Under the pieces are notes generated by a model. The model saw nothing but the letters and a program-made list of their open reading frames with translations. It was not told where the DNA came from and did not search any database. 64,000 nucleotides of DNA from a virus. The stretch is taken from the IMG/VR virus record IMGVR_UViG_3300042359_000853, positions 62,001 to 126,000 of that record. The stretch is one strand, 5' to 3'. Position 1 is the stretch's first letter; every line of letters begins with the position of its first letter. Positions 17,621 through 27,223 of this stretch are shown in pieces. The position numbers and the translations under genes were made by a program.

Positions 17621-20359
17621 AGTAGTAGTAGATAGAGTGAATGGTGTGTATCCGAACACGTTCATGGATGGATAAGTTGTTGTAGTTGTTGTTGTTTGAT
17701 ATTGTCCTATATTATTATCCTGACAGAATTGACAGAAATTCGATGCCAGACTATATGTTTCTCCTATAGTAGTCACACCCAAACAATCAAGTTCTGGTAT
17801 AGTTGGGTTACTATATTGCCAGCAGAAACCACCTTGTGTGAAACCCCATCCAGAGGCACTTATATACCCAGGTATCAGTATACTATAAGTGTTAGTCGAT
17901 GTATTCCCACATATTTCTGCTGTATACCTGTAAGGATATGTGTAATTACAAATATTTGGTATAAGTTCTCCCGAGTATGTGAAATTCTCGGATTTAATCT
18001 CTGATTCTTTTATTATTTTCCAATAGTCAAAATGTCCTTTTATGAAACCATAAGTAGCACTCAGAATATCGGCAGGAACAATATAAGATGGGATCTTAAT
18101 TACTTTTCTAGACTGTTGTGCGAAACAAGGCAAGAGACATTGTTCTACTGTAAAAAATCTGAATTCGGAGCTATCTAGTAATATTGAAAATTTCCAATCA
18201 TCAAAATAATTATCATTTAACAGATTCAAGGTTTGTATTGATTGACCACTCACATCTATTGAATCAACTTTAGAAAGAGCGAATTTGATTCCTTGAAAGA
18301 GGGTAAGATTTGGAATATCACTCCTACCTGTGTTGAATTTAGACCATTTCCTCGATCCCTGAACATTTATTAGATTGAAACTGAACGTTTTTCCGAAAAA
18401 ATCTACAAAATAGTCCGAAGATGAAGAAAAATAGCTTCCAATATCAAAATAAAAATTCCTATCTGAATCCGAGACATGCAAACTATGAAAAGAATATGAA
18501 TGTCCGTCGGCATTTATGGTATAGAAATAATCTAAGTTTCGGTCACTTCTCGTTACGATTGAGTTAAAACTATTAGGACTCCTATTAAACTCATCAGATA
18601 ACAAGGAATTGTTTAGAAGATATGGATAATCGTTTGTGTTTTGAGAGTTCTTCCATCCCCACTTCAAGAAGATTGGATTCTTTCTCCAAATATCGGTGAG
18701 ATCTGCCCCGTCGATCTTAAATGTCTCCAAATTAGATGTGTATTCAGAAGAAGAGGGTAGATAGGTAATTTCGTTTGATAGATTGAACCTCTCAAAATCT
18801 TTCGGGTTCGACTTGTCTTTAAAATCCCTAAGATAGAATTTGGGCTCATCAGTTTTAATATTGAGGGAACTTTCAAATTCGTATTGGTATCTAGAATAGA
18901 CAGTATCTATAACATCGATATCGAAATCCTTTATATCGAGAAATTTGAACTTGTATATTTTGAATATTTTTGGTTTTCCATTTTCATCTAAAAGATCGAT
19001 CTTGGTTATGCCTGACTCTTCTGGAAAATTTATATAATACTCCATTATATCATTTGTGAATCTAAATCCACCATCAGATATAATATAATAGGAACCGCTA
19101 GAATTTTTATGGATTCTATAGAAAGAATCGTCAATACTGATACCCCATATATCGACTGATGAGAAATTATCAATATTAATGTTTTGTTCTGGTAATTGTG
19201 GGTCACATGGATACTCGGTATTTCGTAGTTTCAATTCATTATTTGTGTTAACAGTCCAGATATTCGTATTTAAACTACTTGATGTTAAACCTGAAAAGGA
19301 AGTCGCCGCAATAATTTTCCAGTTCTGAATTTCATTTGAAATAACTCTTTCCACTTTATAAAAATCACCTCGTATTTGAATCCATGTGTAATCTCTTATC
19401 CGCCACTCCTCAAGAAATGGAGATGATGAACTAGTTGAGGTAAGAAAATTATTTTCATCAATTAATATGTTTGGTGACAAATTTTGCGGTTGGTAAAAAC
19501 TTATCCCTTTCACTTCTTCGATGTCTTCAAAATAAAAACCATAATACCGGTTGAGAGTCCATCTACGAAGTGTATTCTTTGTAGCTGGCTCATCATCAAA
19601 CAGAAAACTCAAATTTAGAATGTTAGGATGGATAATTCCTGAGTTGGCCCACCCTTCAAAAACCATTTTCTGAAAATCGAAATATGTTTGCTCATTAGAA
19701 AGAAAACTATTGAGTATAGAAGACTTTGTGGTAAATAAACCAGTTGAAAGATCTATACCAGTCCAATAAGAAAATTCAGAATCTCTGAAATCTATCCAAA
19801 GACTCGACGTTGGAAACTGGTCATTATCTTCATAATTCTTCTTTAACCATTCTGATATAGAATTGTTACCTTTTAGATCAAAACACTTTACAAACTTCAA
19901 TTTATCTAAAATCTGTTCTCGAAAATTATTTCTTGTTATTTCAACTAAACCTGGATCATCGACTCTAAATATAACAAAACACTTTGGGATACCGTTTCTT
20001 TCAATCCATAACGGAGAAAAGAACTCGAATTCTTCTAAGTAATCTTTATTATTACCTATATTTGATGAACCACTAAAATACAAAGAGTCAATTTGATTTT
20101 CAAAGTTTTGAAACATCAAACTTTTATCACCATCAAATTTGATCTTGAAAATTAATTCTTTTGGGAAACTCCTGAAATAAGTTGCGTAAATTTCACCTAT
20201 ATAATCTGATGGTGAAACGGGCCTCTTCTTGAAGCTAGAACTGGAAAGTATCGGATCCGAATCTATCGAATCTAAAGATATCTTTGATTCAGAATCTACG
20301 ACGATTTTAACATTAGCACTAAGACCAACATTTGTTCTTAAAAGGGAGAAACTTTTCAT
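16385..20359 (-). CDS. Giant virion-type protein with C-terminal Thr-Pro array
   Basis: A 1324-residue protein. Residues 1 to about 870 form a folded region with many short beta-type segments (start [20 protein letters not shown]), in the style of baseplate or tail proteins of jumbo phages; no named domain is recognised. Poly-Thr linkers follow ([10 protein letters not shown], then [11 protein letters not shown]), then about 400 residues of Thr-Pro repeats. The frame stops inside the repeats at a TAA that looks like a mutated CAA; the next domain in frame is LamG-like. It is probably an extended fibre-like protein. A TATATATA box lies 13 nt before the ATG. Confidence 0.85.
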   Translation of the reverse strand: MKSFSLLRTNVGLSANVKIVVDSESKISLDSIDSDPILSSSSFKKRPVSPSDYIGEIYATYFRSFPKELIFKIKFDGDKSLMFQNFENQIDSLYFSGSSNIGNNKDYLEEFEFFSPLWIERNGIPKCFVIFRVDDPGLVEITRNNFREQILDKLKFVKCFDLKGNNSISEWLKKNYEDNDQFPTSSLWIDFRDSEFSYWTGIDLSTGLFTTKSSILNSFLSNEQTYFDFQKMVFEGWANSGIIHPNILNLSFLFDDEPATKNTLRRWTLNRYYGFYFEDIEEVKGISFYQPQNLSPNILIDENNFLTSTSSSSPFLEEWRIRDYTWIQIRGDFYKVERVISNEIQNWKIIAATSFSGLTSSSLNTNIWTVNTNNELKLRNTEYPCDPQLPEQNINIDNFSSVDIWGISIDDSFYRIHKNSSGSYYIISDGGFRFTNDIMEYYINFPEESGITKIDLLDENGKPKIFKIYKFKFLDIKDFDIDVIDTVYSRYQYEFESSLNIKTDEPKFYLRDFKDKSNPKDFERFNLSNEITYLPSSSEYTSNLETFKIDGADLTDIWRKNPIFLKWGWKNSQNTNDYPYLLNNSLLSDEFNRSPNSFNSIVTRSDRNLDYFYTINADGHSYSFHSLHVSDSDRNFYFDIGSYFSSSSDYFVDFFGKTFSFNLINVQGSRKWSKFNTGRSDIPNLTLFQGIKFALSKVDSIDVSGQSIQTLNLLNDNYFDDWKFSILLDSSEFRFFTVEQCLLPCFAQQSRKVIKIPSYIVPADILSATYGFIKGHFDYWKIIKESEIKSENFTYSGELIPNICNYTYPYRYTAEICGNTSTNTYSILIPGYISASGWGFTQGGFCWQYSNPTIPELDCLGVTTIGETYSLASNFCQFCQDNNIGQYQTTTTTTTYPSMNVFGYTPFTLSTTTTSTTTIPSTPTPTITDTPTETPTQTPTQTPTETPTPTNTETPGASPPETPTETPTPTNTQTPTETPTNTPTNTQTPTETPTNTPTNTQTPSNTPTNTQTPTETTTETPTKTPTETPTPTNTDTPTETPTQTPTNTETPTETPTETSTPTNTDTPIETPTQTPTNTETPTETPTETPTETPTPTNTDTPTETPTETPTQTPTETSTPTNTDTPTETPTQTPTNTETPTETPTETPTKTPTETPTPTNTDTPTETPTQTPTNTETPTETPTETPTPTNTDTPIETPTNTETPTETPTETPTETPTETPTPTNTDTPIETPTNTETPTETPTETPTETSTPTNTDTPTETPTQTPTQTPTETSTPTNTDTPTETPTQTPTNTETPTETPTRTPTETPTETPTPTNTDTPTETPT

Positions 20360-20372
20360 TTTTACCTTCGTT

Positions 20373-20380
20373 TATATATA
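20373..20380 (-). promoter_or_regulatory. TATATATA box, 13 nt before the Thr-Pro virion gene
   Basis: TATATATA in the 55-nt gap between two giant virion genes, 13 nt before the ATG at 20359. Confidence 0.45.
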
Positions 20381-20414
20381 AATAGTGAAGGTTGTCATCT
20401 AGGAACGATATCAA

Positions 20415-23400
20415 TTAAATATTCCCACCACCTCTAACAACTACTTTATTTCTGTTCAAATTGAATGTTACTGTAAATACAAAGGGTCTTGTATCTTGAT
20501 TAGTTTCTAAATGAAATTTGATTTTTTTAGTGTGTTTAACTGTTCTTGTAGAATTGTTGAGATTGATCCATTCGTAATTTTCTCCTGTTTTGGTAACATT
20601 ATCTAAAGAATTCAATTTGAAATAAATTGGTAGTGATATATTAATCCAATCAGAACTATTTGAGGTTATTTCTTTGATTTTTTTAGCATTCGATTCAACA
20701 AGGTTTTCTAAACGAGAGATCGAAGGATGACATGTTGTTAAAAGTTTTGTTTCTGAAGCAACTGTCTCTGTTTGATCAATCCATTTTTGTGGATCGAATA
20801 GAGAGTTGTTGTCACCAACAAAGTTAAGTAAAGCATTCTCACTATAACCCAAGTTGAATTCATTTGAACTTAAAACATTTGTTAATGAATTATTTCCAAC
20901 TGTCAAGAAATCATTTCCTATATTATCAGAGAGTTTTGTAGCTTGTAAGTTTTGAGTTAAAGAGTTATAATTTACCGACCATAAATATTGATAATCTAGT
21001 TGTGTATTTGATACCCCTTTCAGGTTGGAAAATAAAAGTTCATCTTGATCATTCACCCAAATGACCTGGGGAACCCTGCTATCGTAGATATCTCCACTCA
21101 GATATTCTTTCGAAGATAAAATACCAAGTGGACTATCGGCTGAAGTATTTTTAAATTGAAGAAGGAAATCTTTGATAACATAAATATTATTAGCGTAGAC
21201 CCTTCCAGTTGGTATAGACGAACTACTTGCTAGACTGGCACCAGTAAATGGTAGTGCATAATCCTCACACTCAATATTGAAAACTAGATCGGAACCATTA
21301 CCTACAATAAATTCTTCGTTATTTCTATATAGAACAACACTTAGTTGGCTTCTAGTTCTACTTATGAGTGACTCTAGATTTTTTATTTTGTTTTCTAAAC
21401 TTTGGAGGTATGAATACAAATCTATTGCTATACCATTATCATCTCTGAATCCAGAAAGAATATTCTCACTTTTGTGTAAGAATGTCTTATCGTTTGCGAC
21501 CACAGTATCCGCTAAGTGTGTGTCGACGCCTCTTGATGAAAATTCATCTAGAATATTTACTTTAAGTTCATCTTTGGTCGCTTCTTTAAGAAGGAAGTCC
21601 GATTCTACTACTAGTGTTGAAAGATCTTCTGGAAAATTTATAGTTAGAGGTTGAGACCATTCAGATTCAACAGGAGATTCGGGCCACCCAACTTCACTTA
21701 TTGATTTTATTCTAAATTCTACTCTTTCGTTGGGTTGTATCGGAATATCCAATTGATTGATATTTGGTGTATCAGCATCGGAAACATCTTCTACCTGCCA
21801 AGTATATTCACCATTTGAAGAATTATAAACTCTTTTACGAACATCGGTTTTGTATTCTGTCCAATTCGAAAAGACTCCTCTGACTGTTCCAACACCTGTT
21901 GAAGATGATGATAATTTGAATAGTTGAACTGGACTTTCGCTACCGTCATTACTAAGATATCTATATTGAACTCTAAATTGAACGACTTCCTGGGGAAGTG
22001 TACCTCTAACAATAACTGGTTGAGGTAGTGGCCAAAAACCCCTTACTCTATACTTAGCACTATCCTTATTTTTAAGAGTATTTGTAATAGTGGTTATTTG
22101 GTCTAAATTGGATCTAAATAATTGAGTTTTTGTTTCTTTCAGGCTTACTAAACGGTCAATCTCATTTTGCCACTGCTCTCTGTCGGATGGTGTAGAAAAT
22201 CTAGTTACTTGTAGTTGTGTTGTTTTCTCTAGAATTGCTTTTGAGAGTTGATCTATTTCAGATTGTAAAGATTTATTCTGGGAATAAATATTTTTTAGTG
22301 CTGCAGAATCAATTTGGTTAGTTAAATGTGTATTTATTTGAACTACTTGAAAATTTCTAGATGAAAGCTCGGGTGGCGAAGGTAGAGCCGCAGAAAACTG
22401 ATTTGGTATTTTTTTAGCAACCAAATCTGTCAATACTTTACCATAGTCATACACCTGACCACTATAAAAGGTTTCAAAAGGAGTTCCGTTAAAATTATCA
22501 CTAGACGAGAGAATAAGATCATTTGTCCAGAAGCCTGAACCTAAAGACCAATTTTTCGATTGTATACCATTTGAACCATTTATAGCTTTAGTGAAAACAA
22601 CACATCTCTCATCATATCCTATACTAACTCTTAATCTCTTTGTATATCTAATAGGTGAGTGTATCTTTAGTGAGTTGAACCCGATTGGAACAGGATCGAA
22701 ACCTTGAGATCTTTCTACCCGAATTCTTGGATTAGATTGTAGAAGAGAAACTTCTAATATTTTGTATTTGGTAGAGGATCCTGCTAAATTTACAATTAAC
22801 TCGTCTCCTATTGAGAGTTGAAGTACCGCAGAAGTTTCAACATTAGTATAATCTAAAGTATTCAGATGATACCAAATTCTTTTATTCAAGACATCCTCCT
22901 CTGCTTTGATTACTGTGAAAATTCCGTCATAAAGAAGAAAATTTGGTTCAAGATCGAAAACTTGTTCATCGTATTCTGGTTTAGTTGGGTTCATCACACC
23001 TGGTGTTGTCAACATCCAATTTAGTAAATTCTCTTGTGTAATATCTGTTTTCTGTCTGAAATTTAGATTAAAAGAATTCAAAGCAAGTTGCCCATTGTTT
23101 GATAGTGTTCCACTAGCTGTCTTTTCAAAAGATATAATATATCTCCTTACAAGACACCTATCGACCACATCATCTATTTTTCCGTCTAGATCGAATGTTA
23201 CAAAAAGTTGTGGGTTCAGTAACCCATCAAAAAACCAATTTTTACTCGATGAAAAGTTAGAAACAGAGTTTAGATTAGTAATATCCACTGGTTCTTTGTT
23301 AATCTCAACCGCTACTATTTTTCTGAAACTAGAATTATTTGATGGTTGAACTAGCGAACCTGAACCATCTAACCCGTATATTGCATTAATATTATTGTTC

Positions 23401-23603
23401 AACCTAGAAATCTCACTAGATAAAAAACTGAAAGATGGCAGTGAATATACTCTCTGAACACCTGCGTTATCTGTTACTTCAACATTCACTGAAGGATCTG
23501 GTGAAGTTGTTAAACTATTCAATTTTGAAAGTAGTTCAACGATATTGTTATTGAACACAACTATTTGTTCAGCTATTGATTGATAAGAACTTTGAAGAGA
23601 CAT
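20415..23603 (-). CDS. Giant virion-type protein with fibronectin III-like region
   Basis: A 1062-residue protein. The N-terminal 50 residues are helical (SIAEQIVVFNNNIVELLSKL). Around residues 440-520 is a coiled-coil-like region (SLQSEIDQLSKAILEKTTQL). Residues about 537-655 look like one or two fibronectin type III modules (RIKSISEVGWPESPVESEWS is the F/G strand pattern). The C-terminus ends KVVVRGGGNI. The size and composition fit a tail or fibre component. It shares orientation and the TATATATA element with the Thr-Pro gene downstream. No close family is recognised. Confidence 0.8.
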   Translation of the reverse strand: MSLQSSYQSIAEQIVVFNNNIVELLSKLNSLTTSPDPSVNVEVTDNAGVQRVYSLPSFSFLSSEISRLNNNINAIYGLDGSGSLVQPSNNSSFRKIVAVEINKEPVDITNLNSVSNFSSSKNWFFDGLLNPQLFVTFDLDGKIDDVVDRCLVRRYIISFEKTASGTLSNNGQLALNSFNLNFRQKTDITQENLLNWMLTTPGVMNPTKPEYDEQVFDLEPNFLLYDGIFTVIKAEEDVLNKRIWYHLNTLDYTNVETSAVLQLSIGDELIVNLAGSSTKYKILEVSLLQSNPRIRVERSQGFDPVPIGFNSLKIHSPIRYTKRLRVSIGYDERCVVFTKAINGSNGIQSKNWSLGSGFWTNDLILSSSDNFNGTPFETFYSGQVYDYGKVLTDLVAKKIPNQFSAALPSPPELSSRNFQVVQINTHLTNQIDSAALKNIYSQNKSLQSEIDQLSKAILEKTTQLQVTRFSTPSDREQWQNEIDRLVSLKETKTQLFRSNLDQITTITNTLKNKDSAKYRVRGFWPLPQPVIVRGTLPQEVVQFRVQYRYLSNDGSESPVQLFKLSSSSTGVGTVRGVFSNWTEYKTDVRKRVYNSSNGEYTWQVEDVSDADTPNINQLDIPIQPNERVEFRIKSISEVGWPESPVESEWSQPLTINFPEDLSTLVVESDFLLKEATKDELKVNILDEFSSRGVDTHLADTVVANDKTFLHKSENILSGFRDDNGIAIDLYSYLQSLENKIKNLESLISRTRSQLSVVLYRNNEEFIVGNGSDLVFNIECEDYALPFTGASLASSSSIPTGRVYANNIYVIKDFLLQFKNTSADSPLGILSSKEYLSGDIYDSRVPQVIWVNDQDELLFSNLKGVSNTQLDYQYLWSVNYNSLTQNLQATKLSDNIGNDFLTVGNNSLTNVLSSNEFNLGYSENALLNFVGDNNSLFDPQKWIDQTETVASETKLLTTCHPSISRLENLVESNAKKIKEITSNSSDWINISLPIYFKLNSLDNVTKTGENYEWINLNNSTRTVKHTKKIKFHLETNQDTRPFVFTVTFNLNRNKVVVRGGGNI

Positions 23604-23621
23604 TAAGGAGACTTTTTTTTG

Positions 23622-23629
23622 TATATATA
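23622..23629 (-). promoter_or_regulatory. TATATATA box, 18 nt before the 1062-aa virion gene
   Basis: TATATATA followed by an A-rich spacer and the ATG at 23603; distal class. The reverse-complement leader has no Shine-Dalgarno sequence. Confidence 0.45.
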
Positions 23630-23695
23630 TTTTATAGTGTTGTCTGGGAATTCTCTATAATTTTGCTAGATTACTCAAAAAAAAATATTAAATAA

Positions 23696-23727
23696 TTTGT
23701 CGATCAAAGAAAAAATCCTTACATTTG
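23696..23727 (+). promoter_or_regulatory. Bacteroidota-type promoter (TTTG-N20-TAnnTTTG)
   Basis: TTTG at 23696-23699 and TACATTTG at 23720-23727 are 20 nt apart. This matches the primary-sigma consensus known for Bacteroides/Flavobacterium (-33 TTTG, -7 TAnnTTTG). The predicted transcript would start just before the ATG at 23742 and cover the sigma-factor gene. Confidence 0.7.
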
Positions 23728-23741
23728 TAAAAAATATCAAG

Positions 23742-23984
23742 ATGACCTTATCAAGAATAGTTATACCTAAAATGTCACTCACCCGGGAACAAAAAGACAA
23801 GTATTTTGTTGGTAGTGGATATGAAGATGAAGAACTCAACTTCATCGATGACAAACCCTGGATTCTTTACCTCGATGACAACGAGACGAGATTATTTTTT
23901 GAGCACGGTGCTACAAAAGAAATGAGACTATCACTTAAAAAACAAATACTACAAAAATTAAACAAAATAAAATGGAACTATTAG
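23742..23984 (+). CDS. Hypothetical protein upstream of sigma factor
   Basis: An 80-residue protein, MTLSRIVIPKMSLTREQ onward, with a central acidic stretch (YEDEELNFIDDKPWILYLDD) and a basic C-terminus (KKQILQKLNKIK). A longer frame from a TTG at 23697 exists, but that TTG lies inside the -33 element of the promoter, so the ATG at 23742 is preferred. The 3' end overlaps the sigma-factor gene by 13 nt, so the two are probably translated together. It could be an anti-sigma or co-regulator by position (inference); no family is recognised. Confidence 0.7.
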   Translation: MTLSRIVIPKMSLTREQKDKYFVGSGYEDEELNFIDDKPWILYLDDNETRLFFEHGATKEMRLSLKKQILQKLNKIKWNY

Positions 23985-24592
23985 AAGAAATCACAAGCTT
24001 TAACGAACACGAAGAACTATTCAAGGAAAGAACCGGCAATAATTTTTCTTTTTACTACAAAAAGTATTACCCAAAATTGATCTACTACGCTAATAAGATG
24101 TGTAAAGATCAACAAAAAGCAGAAGACATCACTTTCGAGTCTTTTATGACTGCTTTTAAAAAGATTGATAAGTATGAAAGAGAGAAATCACAATTCTCCA
24201 CCTGGCTTTTTACTATTGCTAGAAATATCATACTACAAGATATGAAAAATATCAAAAAAGAAATTTCCATCGACACACAAATCGATGAAGAAGGAACTAC
24301 ACTTAAAGATTTTATCCAATATGAGCACGAAGATCCGATGCTACAAGAAATTCATCAGATGAAAGCTAAGATTATGGTTCAAAAAATTAACTCACTCAAA
24401 GAACCTTACAAAACTGTTATTGAAATGCGTGAAATAAAAAGAATGGCTTACAAAGATATTGCCGACCTTCTTGGCAAAAACCTTAGCACTATTAAATCTC
24501 AGATTAGGAATGGCCGAGCAATACTTATGAAAGAAACAAAGTTTGAATTTGCTAAACTCGAACAAGAAGTAGATACCAAATCGTATTTCTAA
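23972..24592 (+). CDS. ECF-type sigma-70 family sigma factor
   Basis: A 206-residue sigma factor with region 2 (about 30-95: YYPKLIYYANKMCKDQQKAE, then SQFSTWLFTIARNIILQD) and region 4 (about 137-190) ending in the helix-turn-helix MAYKDIADLLGKNLSTIKSQ. Regions 1 and 3 are absent, as in ECF sigmas. It would redirect host RNA polymerase to phage promoters. It is expressed from the Bacteroidota-type promoter at 23696-23727 together with the small gene before it. The stop overlaps the convergent next gene by 4 nt. The repeated TATATA element is a candidate target (inference). Confidence 0.92.
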   Translation: MELLEEITSFNEHEELFKERTGNNFSFYYKKYYPKLIYYANKMCKDQQKAEDITFESFMTAFKKIDKYEREKSQFSTWLFTIARNIILQDMKNIKKEISIDTQIDEEGTTLKDFIQYEHEDPMLQEIHQMKAKIMVQKINSLKEPYKTVIEMREIKRMAYKDIADLLGKNLSTIKSQIRNGRAILMKETKFEFAKLEQEVDTKSYF

Positions 24593-25146
24593 TTATCTGA
24601 GTTTTTCAACCAATCAATAATTTCCAGAATCGCCGAAGTATTCTCTGGTAGTTCATCAACTAGATTTTGATAAAAGGTGATTCTGGACTTTATGATATCT
24701 TCTTTATAGTGTTCTCTTAGGTATCCTGATTCCCACTTTTTCAACTCTTCAAAATTACCTTTGTGTATATTTGATTTGTATTTTTCAGATATTGATATTA
24801 AATCAAGTAATCCGAAGGGTGTTGTGTGCGATACTAACTTATGAAGTTTTATAAAATTTTCGTTTTTCGTATCTTTACAATATTTCTCAAGAAAAAGGGT
24901 TGAGTTCTCTAAATCTTCTACCTTATGGAGTGGTGTTACTATATTCTCAAATACAAAAAGAGCTGTCAAGAAATCTCTTTTCTCTTCTGAAATACGATCG
25001 GAGAAATAATCCTCATTTATCTGATCGAGATGAAATTTAAGATAGTCTAGTGTGTAGAATTCTCTCGAAGTATCCGACCACCACTCGAGTATTGAGTCTG
25101 TGGATAGAATTATCGAGAATTTTTCTAAGAGTTTTGGGTTTATCAT
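24589..25146 (-). CDS. Hypothetical protein
   Basis: A 185-residue, largely helical, acidic protein (MINPKLLEKFSIILSTDS onward; ends EIIDWLKNSDN). No domain is recognised. Its stop overlaps that of the sigma-factor gene by 4 nt in convergent orientation. It lies 1 nt after the upstream gene, so the two form a unit behind the box at 25461. Confidence 0.68.
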   Translation of the reverse strand: MINPKLLEKFSIILSTDSILEWWSDTSREFYTLDYLKFHLDQINEDYFSDRISEEKRDFLTALFVFENIVTPLHKVEDLENSTLFLEKYCKDTKNENFIKLHKLVSHTTPFGLLDLISISEKYKSNIHKGNFEELKKWESGYLREHYKEDIIKSRITFYQNLVDELPENTSAILEIIDWLKNSDN

Positions 25147-25147
25147 A

Positions 25148-25453
25148 TTAAAATAAGTATTTTCTACCGTCTTCGATATAGTTGTTTAAGTATTCTGTTA
25201 CTGAAGTTAGACTAGATTCAACCTCTTCGAGTTTTTTATCAGTAGCATTAAGTTCTATGCTTGATTCGTCTATTTGATCGTTGGATTCTTCAGAATCTGA
25301 GGTAAATTTATCAAGTAAACTATAAAGGTTTTGTATAGTATCTCTCATACCTCCTGTTTTTTCAATGATATCATTAATTTGTGATAGTATATCACGAATC
25401 GTGTCATTATTTATTTCTTCTCTAGTTTCGTAGAACTTTTTTATCCTGGTCAT
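25148..25453 (-). CDS. Hypothetical coiled-coil protein
   Basis: A 101-residue protein that is almost entirely helical with heptad-like hydrophobic spacing (IRDILSQINDIIEKTGGM; LEEVESSLTSVTEYLNNYI). It is acidic in the middle (SDSEESNDQIDESS). It may be a small structural or chaperone protein; no family is recognised. Confidence 0.65.
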   Translation of the reverse strand: MTRIKKFYETREEINNDTIRDILSQINDIIEKTGGMRDTIQNLYSLLDKFTSDSEESNDQIDESSIELNATDKKLEEVESSLTSVTEYLNNYIEDGRKYLF

Positions 25454-25460
25454 ACGAAAG

Positions 25461-25468
25461 TATATATA
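25461..25468 (-). promoter_or_regulatory. TATATATA box, 7 nt before the coiled-coil gene
   Basis: TATATATA directly upstream of the ATG at 25453; proximal class (4-8 nt). Confidence 0.4.
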
Positions 25469-25494
25469 AAAAAAAACTTTTTGTGTTTCTACTC

Positions 25495-26310
25495 TTATTG
25501 AATGTGCGGAAGTACGAACTTAGTGTAGTAATGTGGATGAAATTGTTGAGGATTTTTTCTAAGGTAGTTGTAATATCTCTCGTAATAGGTTTCCAAGACC
25601 TGTCTTCCACATCTGTTGAGTGGTCTGTGTAGAACATCATTCGATGCTAATTTATGTTCTTCAAAATTTGTGGGATTGTCGATATTACCCGATTGCTTAT
25701 GACCAGCCATATCGGCCGGATCGGACCAATTGAAGCAGTAAGATGGAACATAGTTTGGATTATTCTCCCAAAGCTGGCCTTCATCTCTTAATCTGGTGTA
25801 CCAGCTAAGGCCTTCATAACCAGTTTTATCTTCTCTAAAACCTATTTCTTTTATTCTATTCATTTTTACAATGACCGAAGCCTCTAGTGTATTTTGAACT
25901 AGAATTAATTTGTCGGGTAAAGCAAAAAAACTCTGAGCAGGTTTCCAGGCATCTTTTCCTAGAGTTTCAATACCATCGACCGCCTGATCCAGGTGCCAAG
26001 GAAGGTAAATGTCATCATCATCAGCAAGCATGAAATAATCTCCATCTGCGTGACTAACGGCATCTCTACATATCTGGCCTCTGTTTGTGTATTCTAAACC
26101 TGTTTGGTAATCAAACGAATTGTTGATAAGAATAATATCTAATTCTAAACTCAGAACCTCATGATCTAATACTAATGGATTCTCAACATCTGTATTCAAT
26201 ATGATCAGTTGCTTGTTCTGATAAGTTTGTGATATGAATTGTTCTATTATTCTTTCAACACAACGAAACCTTCTATAGGTCGTACATACAAAGCTAACTT
26301 TACCTGGCAT
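25495..26310 (-). CDS. Glycosyltransferase family 2 protein
   Basis: A 271-residue GT2 enzyme. KVSFVCTTYRRFRCVERII (4-22) is the first nucleotide-binding strand. DYFMLADDDDIYLPWHL (91-107) is the DxD region, and the later REDKTGYEGLSWYTRLRDEG could hold the acidic base. It is the only glycosyltransferase outside the operon at 1-10474. It stands alone with its own TATATATA box, so it may be expressed with the virion genes rather than with the glycan operon. Confidence 0.9.
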   Translation of the reverse strand: MPGKVSFVCTTYRRFRCVERIIEQFISQTYQNKQLIILNTDVENPLVLDHEVLSLELDIILINNSFDYQTGLEYTNRGQICRDAVSHADGDYFMLADDDDIYLPWHLDQAVDGIETLGKDAWKPAQSFFALPDKLILVQNTLEASVIVKMNRIKEIGFREDKTGYEGLSWYTRLRDEGQLWENNPNYVPSYCFNWSDPADMAGHKQSGNIDNPTNFEEHKLASNDVLHRPLNRCGRQVLETYYERYYNYLRKNPQQFHPHYYTKFVLPHIQ

Positions 26311-26318
26311 ATTTTTTT

Positions 26319-26326
26319 TATATATA
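26319..26326 (-). promoter_or_regulatory. TATATATA box between divergent genes
   Basis: TATATATA lies 8 nt before the GT2 ATG at 26310 and 29 nt before the plus-strand ATG at 26356. The box is palindromic and could serve either direction. Confidence 0.4.
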
Positions 26327-26355
26327 CATAAAACAAATAAGTTCTACAACTTAAG

Positions 26356-27042
26356 ATGAAAAAAAGAAGAGATTCTCATTTAATATTAGAGTTCACTGAG
26401 TTCAACCTTCAGAGGTTTAATCCAGAAACTGCTATTTATCCACTTCCAAATGTTGCAAACAAAGAGTTATCGGTAGATGCCTGGGATAGACACCAATCCG
26501 CTATTCAGTCTTCACTTGTCAGGATCAATAACATTATGAGTGGATTGTCTAATTCGTCACAAATAAGTTCTTTGAGAAGCCAAGTAGCTCTTGAAAATCA
26601 AAATCTTCAATCATTGACTATTTTGAGAGTTATCAAGAAAGAGTATAATTATGACGTTTATGTGAAGTTTGTTATAAATGATATAGAGTATTGGGGTGTA
26701 ATCTATGGTCTTCTGGATAAAAATCCTACTTTTGAAAGTGAAGTTTTTGTAGATACTACACTACTACAACCAAAAGAATGGAAAATAAAAACATCCGGAT
26801 TAATTATAAAAGCAGTAAAAAAATTCTTCGAACCAGATTTCGGTAGTTGGAAACTTATAAATGATTATTGTGAAGCTTTATGTAGAGAGTCGGGAAAAAA
26901 GATAACATTGAAAAGTGGTGATGTAGTAAATCTTATCGCTTGGGATAAGGATAGATTAGTTATAGAACATAAACTTAAGACATACGACCTTAGAGGTGAT
27001 AATTATATCTATTTTAATTGGTGGTTCGAGAAACAGAATTAG
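26356..27042 (+). CDS. Hypothetical protein, possibly structural
   Basis: A 228-residue protein starting MKKRRDSHLILEFTEFNLQR. A helical part with polar linkers (about 50-95) is followed by a beta-rich part (YDVYVKFVINDIEYWGVIYG). No named domain is recognised. It is expressed divergently from the GT2 gene and overlaps the convergent next gene by 29 nt. The mixed helix/beta composition and location among tail genes make a virion or assembly role plausible. Confidence 0.7.
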   Translation: MKKRRDSHLILEFTEFNLQRFNPETAIYPLPNVANKELSVDAWDRHQSAIQSSLVRINNIMSGLSNSSQISSLRSQVALENQNLQSLTILRVIKKEYNYDVYVKFVINDIEYWGVIYGLLDKNPTFESEVFVDTTLLQPKEWKIKTSGLIIKAVKKFFEPDFGSWKLINDYCEALCRESGKKITLKSGDVVNLIAWDKDRLVIEHKLKTYDLRGDNYIYFNWWFEKQN

Positions 27043-27223
27043 ATTTCATTATCTTCTGACCTAAAAAGTCAATTTTTTCTATCTCGATCTTAAAGTTTTT
27101 ATCCATCAAAAATCCAGGATATAAGACTGAAAAATAATCAATAGCAGATTCTGAACACCTAGAATAAGTCCTGTTTATAACTTGACCATCTTTTTTTAGT
27201 ATGAAGACAATTTCTGAGCTCAT
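27014..27223 (-). CDS. Small hypothetical protein
   Basis: A 69-residue protein (MSSEIVFILKKDGQVINRTY onward). Its ATG overlaps the stop of the upstream gene (27220) by 4 nt, so it is translationally coupled and likely real although its 3' end runs 29 nt into the convergent gene. No family is recognised. Confidence 0.6.
   Translation of the reverse strand: MSSEIVFILKKDGQVINRTYSRCSESAIDYFSVLYPGFLMDKNFKIEIEKIDFLGQKIMKSNSVSRTTN

Noticed and set aside
23697-23984. 95-aa version of the pre-sigma gene starting with TTG
   Set aside because: That TTG lies within the -33 promoter element; the ATG at 23742 fits the promoter position better.
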